Counted from the stretch's first letter, positions 36,742 through 45,485 are shown. The stretch is 64,000 bases of DNA from Fluctibacter corallii (GCF_025751585.1 NZ_JAOWKX010000001.1:62259-126258); one strand, 5' to 3'. Notes: generated by a model not told the origin, from the sequence alone. Numbers and translations are program-made.

Positions 36742-38538
36742 CTACTCCAGCACTAACAATGGCTGACCTGCCTGCACGGCGTCACCCTCTTTAATATTAA
36801 CCGCTGAAATCGTGGCATTTGTTGAGGCGCGAACCTCAGTTTCCATTTTCATGGCTTCCATAATGATAACAACATCGCCTTTATTCACTGATTGTCCAGG
36901 CTTGACTAGAACTTTAAAAATGTTCCCGGCCAGCGGCGCATTAAGTGTCTCTGCGGCAGATAACGCTGCAGACTGAGGAACCGTTTCATCCCCTCCACCT
37001 TGTTGCCGAATGGTTTCTAACGCCCCCGACGGCCCCACCTCAACCTCGTAAGCTTTGCCATCTACACGCACAGAATATACCTCTGTTTTTGCAGAGGAAG
37101 CCGTCGCTGTTGTGTGCGCTTGATCAGTCACACTTGACGCTTGAGTTTGCTGTGAAGGCTCAGGCTCAAAGGCTGATTTATCTCCACGGTGTTTCAGGAA
37201 TTTCAATCCAATTTGCGGAAACAACGCATAAGTTAAAACATCGTCTATCACGTGTTCTGCCAATGAAATATTGTCTGACTGTGCCAGCTCCTTTAACGTA
37301 ATGGTTAATGCTTCGACCTCAGGTTCCAACTTGTCAGCCGGTCGGCATGTTATGGCGGCATCTCCATTTAATACTCGTTTTTGAAGTGCCTCGTTGACAG
37401 GCGCAGCTGTTGCGCCATATTCACCCCGAAGCACGCCTGCCGTCTCTTTGGTAATGCTTTTATAGCGCTCTTGTGTGAGTACATTCAATACAGCCTGACT
37501 GCCGACAATTTGCGAGGTGGGCGTAACCAATGGAATGAATCCTAAATCTTCACGAACACGAGGAATTTCTTCTAGTACTTCATCCAGTCTATCTGCCGCA
37601 CCTTGCTCTTTAAGTTGATTTTCCATATTGGTGAGCATGCCACCCGGCACTTGTGCGGTAAGAATGCGCGCATCAACGCCTTTTAAGCTACCTTCGAATT
37701 GCGCATACTTTTTCCTTACGTCACGAAAATACGCCGCAATGGGTTCAAGCCCTTGCAGGTTGATGTCAGTATCTCGCTCTGTTCCCTCAAGTATTGAAAC
37801 AATAGTTTCTGTCGCAGTATGTCCGTACGTCATGCTCATGGGGGAGATGGCGGTATCCAGCATGTCAATCCCCGCATCGATCGCTTTTTGATAGGTCGCT
37901 GTGCTTAACCCTGTCGTTGCATGGCATTGCATCGCAATGGGTACATCTACTGATGCTTTTAAGCCCTTGATTAACGCCTCACATTCATAAGGTTTTAATA
38001 AGCCAGCCATATCTTTTATGCAAATGGAGTGCACGCCCATGTCTTCAATTTGTTTCGCCATATCTAGCCAGACATCCAGTGAGTGCACGGGGCTTACGGT
38101 ATAAGACATGGTGCCTTGCGCGTGCCCGCCCACTTTGAGTGTTGCCGCTACGGCCTGTTGTAAGTTGCGCACATCGTTCATGGCATCAAAAATACGAAAA
38201 ACTTCAACACCATTGTCAAACGCACGCTCAACAAATTTATCTACCACATCGTCAGCATAGTGGCGGTATCCTAATAAATTCTGGCCCCGCAATAACATTT
38301 GTTGACGAGTATTAGGCATCGCTTGCTTCAACAAGCGAATACGCTCCCAGGGGTCTTCGCCTAAATATCGGATACAGGCATCGAAAGTAGCACCGCCCCA
38401 AGACTCCACAGACCAAAATCCCACTTTGTCTAATTCAGACGCAATGGGTAACATATCTTCGATGCGCATGCGGGTGGCGAGCAATGATTGATGTGCATCC
38501 CTTAAAACTAACTCAGTAAGCGCCAGCGGCTTAGCCAT
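36742..38538 (-). CDS. oadA: Na+-pumping oxaloacetate decarboxylase, alpha subunit (biotin protein)
   Basis: 598 aa. The N-terminal carboxyltransferase TIM barrel (about 1-300, LVLRDAHQSLLATRMR) takes CO2 from oxaloacetate. The middle is the conserved carboxylase domain (PYC_OADA). A linker of about 60 residues follows, then a C-terminal biotinyl domain with EAMKMETE. Product is pyruvate; CO2 is passed to biotin and then to OadB. ATG is 18 bp after oadG. Confidence 0.96.
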   Translation of the reverse strand: MAKPLALTELVLRDAHQSLLATRMRIEDMLPIASELDKVGFWSVESWGGATFDACIRYLGEDPWERIRLLKQAMPNTRQQMLLRGQNLLGYRHYADDVVDKFVERAFDNGVEVFRIFDAMNDVRNLQQAVAATLKVGGHAQGTMSYTVSPVHSLDVWLDMAKQIEDMGVHSICIKDMAGLLKPYECEALIKGLKASVDVPIAMQCHATTGLSTATYQKAIDAGIDMLDTAISPMSMTYGHTATETIVSILEGTERDTDINLQGLEPIAAYFRDVRKKYAQFEGSLKGVDARILTAQVPGGMLTNMENQLKEQGAADRLDEVLEEIPRVREDLGFIPLVTPTSQIVGSQAVLNVLTQERYKSITKETAGVLRGEYGATAAPVNEALQKRVLNGDAAITCRPADKLEPEVEALTITLKELAQSDNISLAEHVIDDVLTYALFPQIGLKFLKHRGDKSAFEPEPSQQTQASSVTDQAHTTATASSAKTEVYSVRVDGKAYEVEVGPSGALETIRQQGGGDETVPQSAALSAAETLNAPLAGNIFKVLVKPGQSVNKGDVVIIMEAMKMETEVRASTNATISAVNIKEGDAVQAGQPLLVLE

Positions 38539-38556
38539 CTGATTCTCCTTGATGTG

Positions 38557-38820
38557 TTATTTCGTTTGACGGTATTGATGAATAGCGGCAGTGATTGCAG
38601 CAACCACTTGCGGACTTGGTTGTCCAGCGTCGTTTTGCTGGCTGACAACCGGCACCGCCGACGATGGATGCGGAGTTGCGGGTTCAGGGAACCGTTTACA
38701 AAATAATGTAATGCCATGCACCGCAGCAATCAGAATAGTTAGAAAGACAAAAACAAATGACATACCAACCAGCAAGAGCGTTCCCGCTTCGACAAGAAGT
38801 TGATGTACCGAGCTGTCCAT
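38557..38820 (-). CDS. oadG: Na+-pumping oxaloacetate decarboxylase, gamma subunit
   Basis: 87 aa from the ATG at 38820, which has AGGA nine bases upstream; the open frame extends to 38886. One membrane helix (LLLVGMSFVFVFLTILIAAVHGI) and a short Pro-rich linker, then a C-terminal helix (VVAAITAAIHQYRQ) of the kind that binds the alpha subunit. First gene of oadGAB. Confidence 0.9.
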   Translation of the reverse strand: MDSSVHQLLVEAGTLLLVGMSFVFVFLTILIAAVHGITLFCKRFPEPATPHPSSAVPVVSQQNDAGQPSPQVVAAITAAIHQYRQTK

Positions 38821-39085
38821 GTTGCGCTTTCCTGATTTGTTATTTTCCACACAGACTTGCACAGTTACTATACAAAGACAACCCAAACAAAGAATATCTA
38901 TGCAATTCTGAGAATAAATCCCACAAATAGTGCTTTTCTATTCACTTTTTATGAATAGAGAACGATTTAGTGGCTGATTAGACGTGCTTTAATTAAAACG
39001 CATAAATAAACGTTAGCAGAGAACCATTCGAAATGGTTAACTTTCAACAAATCCTGTTCATGTATAAGGAAATAAGAAAATGGCG
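38821..39085. promoter_or_regulatory. Spacer upstream of oadGAB with two inverted repeats
   Basis: TCTATTCA/TGAATAGA (38937-38959, 7-nt spacer) and AACCATT/AATGGTT (39022-39038, 3-nt spacer) are perfect inverted repeats. The region must include the oadG promoter. Operators are a guess. I see no gene in it. Confidence 0.4.
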
Positions 39086-39121
39086 AAAAAATAGCAGGAA
39101 AAGCATGTCCGATTTTCCTGC
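39086..39121 (-). terminator. Terminator after the 39.2-kb lipoprotein gene
   Basis: GCAGGAAAA/TTTTCCTGC stem, 9 bp, followed on the minus strand by TATTTTTTC, 46 bp past the stop. Confidence 0.8.
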
Positions 39122-39166
39122 CTGAACATATGTGAGTTCTGCAAATTGAATGATTACCAATCAGAA

Positions 39167-39820
39167 TCAAGACTCTCTGAATAGATTAACCAAACCATCT
39201 GCAGAAAGAATAACAAGATAAGAATCTCCAAAAGAGGCATCACACACATCAATAAAACTCTCATTAACCTCTAGCGTCGATTGGCAATGCTCCACATCAA
39301 AAAAGTCAGTCACTTTGCCTAATGATGTTGTGATGGTTTCACCGTTTACCTTAATGCTGATATCCGGCTCAGTAACAAACAAACGTGTACGGATTATCGC
39401 CTCTTTATTGCTAGTACGTCTTTCAAAAACTGACATACTAATATTGCCTTGATTTTGCCAATTCACTACGTTGTAATGCTTGTCTAGGTCAGCCTTGAAG
39501 GCTAAGCGCTCTTCAATTCCATTAGACAATGGTGCATGCGCAAGCATATTCACCTTTCGCCCAGCATTATGCTCATGTACAACATGCGATACAGCGCCAC
39601 GTTGGGCAAGCTCAGCCACGCGATACTTGTTATCCGTAGGATCCCGATCATCCCCATCAATTTCAGCATTGCGCATGTGGTAGCTCAGTTCGTGCTGAGT
39701 GGCATTTAAAAAGTAGTAATCACTTTTAAACATATCACTGCCAAAATTTTGAGTTTCTAGTTCTTCTGAAGAACAGCCAAATAATGAGATTGCAGCCAAT
39801 ACAACAATACGCTTTTTCAT
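39167..39820 (-). CDS. Hypothetical lipoprotein
   Basis: 217 aa. MKKRIVVLAAISLFGCSSEE is a signal peptide with lipobox (Cys16). I do not recognise the rest. Visible features: a polar N-terminal half with several His residues (HELSYHMRN, HVVHEHNAGRK), two Cys late in the chain (VEHCQSTLEV, IDVCDASFG) that could form a disulphide, and beta-rich spacing in residues 130-217. No catalytic motif is evident. It is transcribed alone, divergent from the four-gene signalling cluster, and shares a spacer carrying two palindromes. Confidence 0.65.
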   Translation of the reverse strand: MKKRIVVLAAISLFGCSSEELETQNFGSDMFKSDYYFLNATQHELSYHMRNAEIDGDDRDPTDNKYRVAELAQRGAVSHVVHEHNAGRKVNMLAHAPLSNGIEERLAFKADLDKHYNVVNWQNQGNISMSVFERRTSNKEAIIRTRLFVTEPDISIKVNGETITTSLGKVTDFFDVEHCQSTLEVNESFIDVCDASFGDSYLVILSADGLVNLFRES

Positions 39821-40142
39821 TTAATTTCCTTACTGATTGTAACTATTTTGCTGAGCGCGGGGCGTTGCAAAAGATACAAAAAAGCGTAAACAGAAGTCGG
39901 AACGAAAACATGTGACAGATGTCACGACCTGCTTACTTCAACAGAAAGTGTGAGAAGGGATTATGACATTTGTCATATTTTCATTTATTTCAATTCATGA
40001 AATACTCGGTGGATATATTGTTCTGTAATGATGAACTGCTTAAAAATCAAAGCGTTTAGGTAAATTTGATTCACTGCAAGTCAATGAGTCTTACCCACCT
40101 CATCAAATAATAAAATGTTAATAAGAGTCAATATCCTCAATC
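39821..40142. promoter_or_regulatory. Divergent spacer with paired palindromes
   Basis: GTGACA-GA-TGTCAC (39912-39925) and ATGACA-TT-TGTCAT (39963-39976) share the core TGACA-N2-TGTCA with centres 51 bp apart. The first also reads TGTGA-N6-TCACG, 9 of 10 to the CRP half sites. They lie between the lipoprotein gene and the first sensor kinase. No gene fits in the spacer. Confidence 0.5.
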
Positions 40143-41288
40143 ATGCAAACAATCAACCAAAAGCAATCTAAGTTCTACGAATGTACTCTGGCACTAGTGA
40201 CCTGCGTACTACTGGGCTATTTTAGCTACGGATACTGGCTTGAATTTGCCGACGACAACGTCTTTGTTCTCGCACCAACAGCTCAGGCTATACTGTTTGT
40301 GCTTGCTTTGTATTGCACATTTTTTGCGGGTGTCGGTGTTTGCATATTTGCCCCTCGTTCAGCCATGTGGGGATTAATCCTCCAATGGACATCACTTACT
40401 CTGCTTCTCTATCTGTTTCAATTTAGTTTAACTCTCGGGCTAGGCGTTATCTTTTTGTCTTATTTAGCCCTCAAATTGCCGTGGAGGTGGGGATTTCTTG
40501 CTGCTGCTATTCCACCAGTAACTCACATATTGTTTGCAGATCATGATTTTGTGTTTATGAATGCAGCGCTATTTTATATGTTTAATCTTTTCGCGATGCT
40601 GGTCGCAAAACAGCGAGAGTCAGAAAAACAAGCAAAAGAACAGGCATCTCATTTACTCAGAGAGTTAAGTGCAACACAAGCTTTACTCACTATCACCGCG
40701 AAGCGCGATGAACGATTACGTATCGCCAGAGATTTACATGATTTAATGGGACACCACCTAACAGCACTTAATCTGCAACTAGAAGTCGCAGTCCAACTTT
40801 GCAATGATGATGCAAAGCCCGCGGTAGAAAAGTCTCAAATGATAACGCGCAAATTGCTTGATGAAACACGCCATGTCGTCAACGCATTCAGAGATAACGC
40901 GGTATTAGATATTCGTACCGCCTTAACCACCCTTACCGATAACATTAATGGCATGCACGTTGATATCGACATTCCACAGGATCTGGTTATTGGCCATGCC
41001 CAATATGCTGAAGCACTGTTTCGTAGTGCCCAAGAAGGCGTGACAAACGCGTTAAAACATAGTCAGGGTGACTATTGCAAAATCTCTTTACGCCAGGAAA
41101 ACCTGAACTGGATAATGACAATTAGTGATAATGGCAGCAATAGACAACCGCTGACATTAGGCAACGGGTTAACGGGTATGATCGAGCGAATCCGCAATTT
41201 AGATGGCTCAGTAGATTATCTGCAAGATGGCAGAGGTATGACGCTCACCATCACACTCCCCAATGAGAAAGACGCCCTATGTGCATAA
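40143..41288 (+). CDS. Sensor histidine kinase, NarX/DesK-type (HisKA_3)
   Basis: 381 aa. The N-terminal half (about 12-155) has five or six membrane helices and no large extracytoplasmic domain, as in DesK/LiaS-like membrane sensors. A short coiled coil (about 157-190) leads into the H-box DERLRIARDLHDLMGHHL with phospho-acceptor His199, and a HATPase domain with EGVTNALKHS and GNGLTGMIERI. Partner of the next gene, which it overlaps by 10 nt. The stimulus cannot be told from sequence. Confidence 0.9.
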   Translation: MQTINQKQSKFYECTLALVTCVLLGYFSYGYWLEFADDNVFVLAPTAQAILFVLALYCTFFAGVGVCIFAPRSAMWGLILQWTSLTLLLYLFQFSLTLGLGVIFLSYLALKLPWRWGFLAAAIPPVTHILFADHDFVFMNAALFYMFNLFAMLVAKQRESEKQAKEQASHLLRELSATQALLTITAKRDERLRIARDLHDLMGHHLTALNLQLEVAVQLCNDDAKPAVEKSQMITRKLLDETRHVVNAFRDNAVLDIRTALTTLTDNINGMHVDIDIPQDLVIGHAQYAEALFRSAQEGVTNALKHSQGDYCKISLRQENLNWIMTISDNGSNRQPLTLGNGLTGMIERIRNLDGSVDYLQDGRGMTLTITLPNEKDALCA

Positions 41289-41917
41289 AAGTCATGTTAG
41301 TAGACGACCAAAATCTGGTAAGAGAAGGAATAAAAAGCCTACTTGCTCTCAAACACGACATCCGCGTTGTGGCAGAAGAAGCAGACGGTGAAGACGTATT
41401 ATCACGCATCTATGCGTGCCGCCCCGATATTGTGCTACTTGATATACGCATGCCAAAAGTATCTGGCGTTGATGTGCTCAGGCAGCTCAATCAAGTAAAA
41501 CTGCCCGTTCCCATATTGGTATTAACCACCTTCGACGAGCACGAGTTAGTGCTTGAGTGCATTCGTTTGGGAGCAAAGGGCTATTTACGCAAAGACATTT
41601 CGTTTAGCGAACTCAGTCAGGCGATATACGCATTGCACGAGGGGAAAACCTGGTATCAACCAGCGGTAAGTAGTCAAATGTTGCCTGACAACGTTTTAGG
41701 TTTTACCGAAGATAAGACCACATTTGGCCAATTAACCGATATTGAAATTGAAGTGTTGCGGCTTGTTGCCGCTGGCTTTTCTAATAATGAAATCGCAAAT
41801 GCGCTGCATAAATCTCACGGCACTATTCGTAACCAAATGTCATCTATATTAACCAAATTAAATGTTAGAGACCGTACCCGAGCGGTCCTTAAAGCGATGG
41901 AGCTATCTATTTTATAA
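41279..41917 (+). CDS. NarL/FixJ-type response regulator
   Basis: 212 aa. Receiver domain (about 3-120) with acidic pocket DD (9-10), phospho-acceptor Asp55 (IVLLDIRMPK) and the Lys of GYLRKD. LuxR-type helix-turn-helix at the C-terminus (LTDIEIEVLRLVAAGFSNNEIANALHKSHGTIRNQ). Cognate to the preceding kinase by overlap and class. Its stop shares a base with the next ATG. Confidence 0.92.
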   Translation: MCIKVMLVDDQNLVREGIKSLLALKHDIRVVAEEADGEDVLSRIYACRPDIVLLDIRMPKVSGVDVLRQLNQVKLPVPILVLTTFDEHELVLECIRLGAKGYLRKDISFSELSQAIYALHEGKTWYQPAVSSQMLPDNVLGFTEDKTTFGQLTDIEIEVLRLVAAGFSNNEIANALHKSHGTIRNQMSSILTKLNVRDRTRAVLKAMELSIL

Positions 41918-42600
41918 TGAGCAATCAAATTTTGTACGTCGAAGACGATATTGAGAGCGCAAATATACTCACCTTGTATTTACAAAAAGCCGGCCTCACT
42001 GTTCACCATTATGACAACGTGGTAGATGCCTCCCGTGCACTCACTAATTTAACTTTCGAATTAGCCTTGTTTGATGTCATGTTACCTGGTGGTGACGGTC
42101 GCACGCTGCTTAAACATGCCGTAGAGAAAGGGATCCCCTCTATCATGCTCACCGCGGTGGTGGATGAAGAAGCGCGCATTCTCGGCTTTGAACTCGGCGC
42201 TGACGATTACGTGTGTAAGCCGTATAGCCCGAGAGAAGTCGTATCAAGGGTGTCTGCATTGTTACGTCGAAGCGAAAGAAATCACCAAAAAACGCAGATA
42301 GTGTCAGAAGGTTTAATCATTGATTTAACCGCCAAGCAAGTCACCCTTGATGCGCAGTGGGTCCCACTCACTGCCGCCGAATTCACATTGCTTGAAACCC
42401 TTGCCTCTTCACCCTCTCAGGTTTTTTCGCGAGAACAATTGCTGGATAAAATTAACAAAGACAATACGCCAGTCAATGATCGTATTGTTGATACCCATTT
42501 GGCCAATCTGCGTAAAAAATTAAGAGAAAATAAACATACACCTCGTTTTATCGTAACCCGCTATAAATTGGGCTACCAGTTTATTGGTGCCATATCATGA
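41917..42600 (+). CDS. OmpR-type response regulator
   Basis: 227 aa. Receiver domain (about 4-118) with Asp53 (ALFDVMLPGGDG), and a winged-helix DNA-binding domain (about 130-225, ending FIVTRYKLGYQF). It starts on the last base of the preceding regulator's stop codon and overlaps the next kinase by 4 nt. A BaeR/PhoB-like output class. Confidence 0.92.
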   Translation: MSNQILYVEDDIESANILTLYLQKAGLTVHHYDNVVDASRALTNLTFELALFDVMLPGGDGRTLLKHAVEKGIPSIMLTAVVDEEARILGFELGADDYVCKPYSPREVVSRVSALLRRSERNHQKTQIVSEGLIIDLTAKQVTLDAQWVPLTAAEFTLLETLASSPSQVFSREQLLDKINKDNTPVNDRIVDTHLANLRKKLRENKHTPRFIVTRYKLGYQFIGAIS

Positions 42601-43988
42601 CGCGAACACTTAAGTTTAAATTAGCCGCATTGGTCGCCTTTGTCACTCTGGTCATATTAGGCTCGTACTATTTCTTAGCTAAAAACAGTGCCAACAGTGC
42701 CATTGTTGATTTTAATGAGCAAAGCAGCGTGATCATCTCTGACGTGTTGTTAGACGATGATGAGGTATTTGACGATGTGTTGGCAAAGGGAAAGAATATC
42801 GACGTCACAACAGCATTTGACTATCTGACAAAGACCCATTCGGATCATATATTTGTTGTGATAGACGAAACAAATCAGATCATGACAAATTTCTCCACCA
42901 ATGGCTATCAAGCGGCGGGAACCGTTACATCATCAGGCGTGCGCTTTAAAATTGAAGATGTGTCTGGCAGCACCAGTATTGTGTCGATAAATAATTCTGG
43001 CCAATTTCTCACGCTAAAAAACAAAACTCGTATTAATGTGCTGTGGTTTCCTGTGGCGCTACTTGAACGCCGCGCACTGCTTGATTCGTTCAAACAACGC
43101 ATTCAAAACGAATTCGTTATTACACTCAGTGTATTAAGTTTGCTCGCTGTAGCGCTATCTTGGTTTGGTGCACGACTGTTTTTACGTCCGCTTAATACTC
43201 TTTCTCATGGATTTGAGCGATTGGTGGCCGGCGACCTTGATTACCGCATATCATCTCACTCAACAGATGAATTAGGCACAATCACGCGAAGATTCAACCA
43301 TCTGGCTGATTGGCTTAACGCGTTAAACAAACAATACAAGCAATTAAGTGCCGACTTAGCGCACGAATTACGAACGCCTATAAACGGTATGCAATCTCGA
43401 ATTGAGGCGATGCAAGATGGGATTGTTCCCACTGATGAGAATAGCTTATCGCAATTATTAAATGCATTGGAGCGGATTAAAAAGCTGATTGATGACATCA
43501 ACTTACTGTCGCTGACTGATGCTAAACAATTACATGTTGAGATGCAGCCCATTACCGTATCATCATTTCTGCGTGAACGTGAAGACATGCTTAATCAGTT
43601 ACTAGCCCACCGCCTTACGCTTAATTTGGCCAACAATATTACTGTACAAGCGGATCCCCATCGTTTAGAGCAAGTGTTAACCAACCTTGTTTCCAACGCC
43701 GCTAAATATGCCGATAAAAACGAGGCCGTTGAACTATTTAGCCGCACGAAAGGAAGTTTCATAGAGATAGGCATCAAAGACAAAGGACAAGGTATTCCAG
43801 CCGACCAACAAGCAGCCGCGTTTGAACGGTTTTACCGTCAAGATGCGTCTAGAAGCGATAAACAAAGCGTTGGCTTAGGCTTGGCCATATGTCAGCAGTT
43901 AGCCCTACTGATGCAAGGCAAAATGCGTATAAATCATCAATACACCGAAGGGTTAGAAATTTATATTCAACTCCCAGTGAATGCCTGA
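42597..43988 (+). CDS. Sensor histidine kinase with HAMP domain (BaeS-type)
   Basis: 463 aa. First helix about 8-28, periplasmic sensor about 30-170, second helix about 172-192, HAMP about 193-245, HisKA with His256 (LSADLAHELRTPINGM), and HATPase with NLVSNAAKYADKNEAVE and GLGLAICQQLA. The periplasmic part is acidic at its start (DVLLDDDEVFDDVL). Partner of the preceding OmpR-type regulator. Ends the coupled four-gene cluster. Confidence 0.92.
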   Translation: MTRTLKFKLAALVAFVTLVILGSYYFLAKNSANSAIVDFNEQSSVIISDVLLDDDEVFDDVLAKGKNIDVTTAFDYLTKTHSDHIFVVIDETNQIMTNFSTNGYQAAGTVTSSGVRFKIEDVSGSTSIVSINNSGQFLTLKNKTRINVLWFPVALLERRALLDSFKQRIQNEFVITLSVLSLLAVALSWFGARLFLRPLNTLSHGFERLVAGDLDYRISSHSTDELGTITRRFNHLADWLNALNKQYKQLSADLAHELRTPINGMQSRIEAMQDGIVPTDENSLSQLLNALERIKKLIDDINLLSLTDAKQLHVEMQPITVSSFLREREDMLNQLLAHRLTLNLANNITVQADPHRLEQVLTNLVSNAAKYADKNEAVELFSRTKGSFIEIGIKDKGQGIPADQQAAAFERFYRQDASRSDKQSVGLGLAICQQLALLMQGKMRINHQYTEGLEIYIQLPVNA

Positions 43989-43995
43989 CCTAGAT

Positions 43996-44133
43996 ATTCA
44001 TAAAATAGTTATTCATAAAACACATAGCACTCACATTGATAGGCAGCATTATTGTTGCCTATCAATGGACTAAGCAAAGGTGCGTAAACTGCCTATTACT
44101 TTGCGAAGACATCACCGTGATATGCGTAGGCAG
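43996..44133. repeat. Repeat-rich spacer between the kinase and the retropepsin-like gene
   Basis: ATTCATAAAA occurs twice (43996 and 44011). ATTGATAGGCA/TGCCTATCAAT is a perfect 11-bp inverted repeat (44035-44066), extendable by further pairing. CTGCCTA (44089) and TAGGCAG (44127) form another inverted pair with the same core. The four TAGGCA/TGCCTA copies suggest a protein-binding array or a 3' structure of the kinase message; no T-run follows. Confidence 0.5.
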
Positions 44134-44235
44134 TGACACTGACAAAACACCCAAAAATCAAACATTGATACAATCTTGATAATTTCTTAAAAACTTTTTT
44201 GCACACTAACTCCATCAACTTTGAAGGAGTTAACA

Positions 44236-45120
44236 ATGAAAACTATCTCAACAGCACTTATCACAACAATTATTCTTACTGGTTGTTCTTCAGTCAGTCA
44301 TCAAACCCCATATACTCAGCATTTTCCGATTATGAAAACCGACACCGGACACGCGTATATCTACGCAGACGTAGGGGCAATGACAGACTTCCCTCTTATT
44401 ATAGACACAGCAGCCAACATGGGGGTTATGCCGAAAACAGGCATGGAGGAAATACAAGTTCCATCAGACAGTCTACACGAAGACAGTATTAACGGCGCTA
44501 ACGGTGCATCTATGATGCTCAAAGGAGAAGTGCCAATGCTTTCTTTGGGGCATACTACCCATGAAGATGTTGAGCACCTATTTGTCGATCTTTCAAAATT
44601 TGTTCTATCAGATGGCAGAATACCCGGCATTTTGGGCCATAATGTTTTAGAACACCACTGTGTAGCGCTGGATATGCAAGCGTCGGTAATGTCCCTTGCG
44701 TCACCTTCATGCGCAGGCATTTCGAAGGAAGGCCTTCAGGCTGTTCCTTTTGAAATAATTGATGACTTCATTCAATTTAAAGCGTCCTTCAATGGGCAAG
44801 AAGTGTCAGCCGTGCTTGATACTGGCGCAGGGAAGAGTTTTATAAACAGCCATGCATTTTCGTTATTGGAGGATGCTCAAATCGCGGAGTCTGACACAGC
44901 ATCTGATCTTCATGGCAAAGAGCAAGAAACAAAGACAATTGAAAATATTCACTACCAAATCAATCATATCGATATTGATGAAAGCATTATGGCTGTCGCT
45001 GATTTGAGTGTATTTGACGTACTAGGATTCAAAGATGAGCCTTTTCTATTAATGGGCATCCACTATTTTCAAGATAAAAAACTAGTGATTGACTACAAAA
45101 ACCAAGTCTTCTACCTGTAA
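44236..45120 (+). CDS. Lipoprotein with two retropepsin-like aspartic protease half domains
   Basis: 294 aa from the ATG at 44236, which has AAGGAG seven bases upstream; the frame opens 5 codons earlier. Lipobox TIILTGCSS (Cys17). Half one: LIIDTAANMG (Asp57) and IPGILGHNVLE (about 129-139). Half two: AVLDTGAGKSF (Asp195) and EPFLLMGIHYF. Each has the DTxA plus hydrophobic-hydrophobic-Gly pair typical of retropepsin-type folds, so one chain may form the two-Asp active site. Substrate and activity are unknown. It follows the second kinase by 247 bp with its own ribosome site and has its own terminator. Confidence 0.75.
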   Translation: MKTISTALITTIILTGCSSVSHQTPYTQHFPIMKTDTGHAYIYADVGAMTDFPLIIDTAANMGVMPKTGMEEIQVPSDSLHEDSINGANGASMMLKGEVPMLSLGHTTHEDVEHLFVDLSKFVLSDGRIPGILGHNVLEHHCVALDMQASVMSLASPSCAGISKEGLQAVPFEIIDDFIQFKASFNGQEVSAVLDTGAGKSFINSHAFSLLEDAQIAESDTASDLHGKEQETKTIENIHYQINHIDIDESIMAVADLSVFDVLGFKDEPFLLMGIHYFQDKKLVIDYKNQVFYL

Positions 45121-45133
45121 CACGCAACTATCG

Positions 45134-45160
45134 ACGGGGTGCAAGGCCCCGTTGCTTTCT
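45134..45160 (+). terminator. Terminator after the retropepsin-like gene
   Basis: ACGGGG/CCCCGT stem with a 7-nt loop, then TGCTTTCTC, 14 bp past the stop. Confidence 0.65.
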
Positions 45161-45236
45161 CAATATTCGCACATCTTAACTCATTACACTCTCATTCAAT
45201 CAACGAACAATCAAAGACACCCATAGTTTTAACGAC

Positions 45237-45311
45237 TTAGTCTGTTGCGCCCTTCAAAGGGTCAACGTAATTTTTCCAGCGCAAAATAGCATCGAAAGGC
45301 ATTCGGTTCAT
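45237..45311 (-). other. Possible small ORF or gene remnant
   Basis: A 24-codon frame on the minus strand starts MNRMPFDAILRWKNY and ends with TAA at 45237. The same frame is open a further 17 codons upstream, to a stop at 45363. The residue mix looks protein-like, with Trp, Tyr and charged positions. AGG precedes the ATG at short spacing. It could be a small protein, the 3' end of a decayed gene, or chance. Confidence 0.2.
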
Positions 45312-45460
45312 ATAGCCTGCATTTTTATAAAATAACGCAGAGATAATAAATACGTTAACGCATTAAGCACTAGTTGGTTTGAGTGAGGGCGAGCGACGTC
45401 AAACAAGCTTATGCAGTTTTAAAGTCATTAAAAGCCGAAAATGGTAAGAAGCACAAAGCA

Positions 45461-45485
45461 AAAAACCACCCGTTGGGTGGTTTTT
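45461..45485 (-). terminator. Terminator of the tRNA cluster
   Basis: AAAAACCACCC/GGGTGGTTTTT around GTT, immediately past the 3' end of the last tRNA-Arg on the minus strand. Confidence 0.9.
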
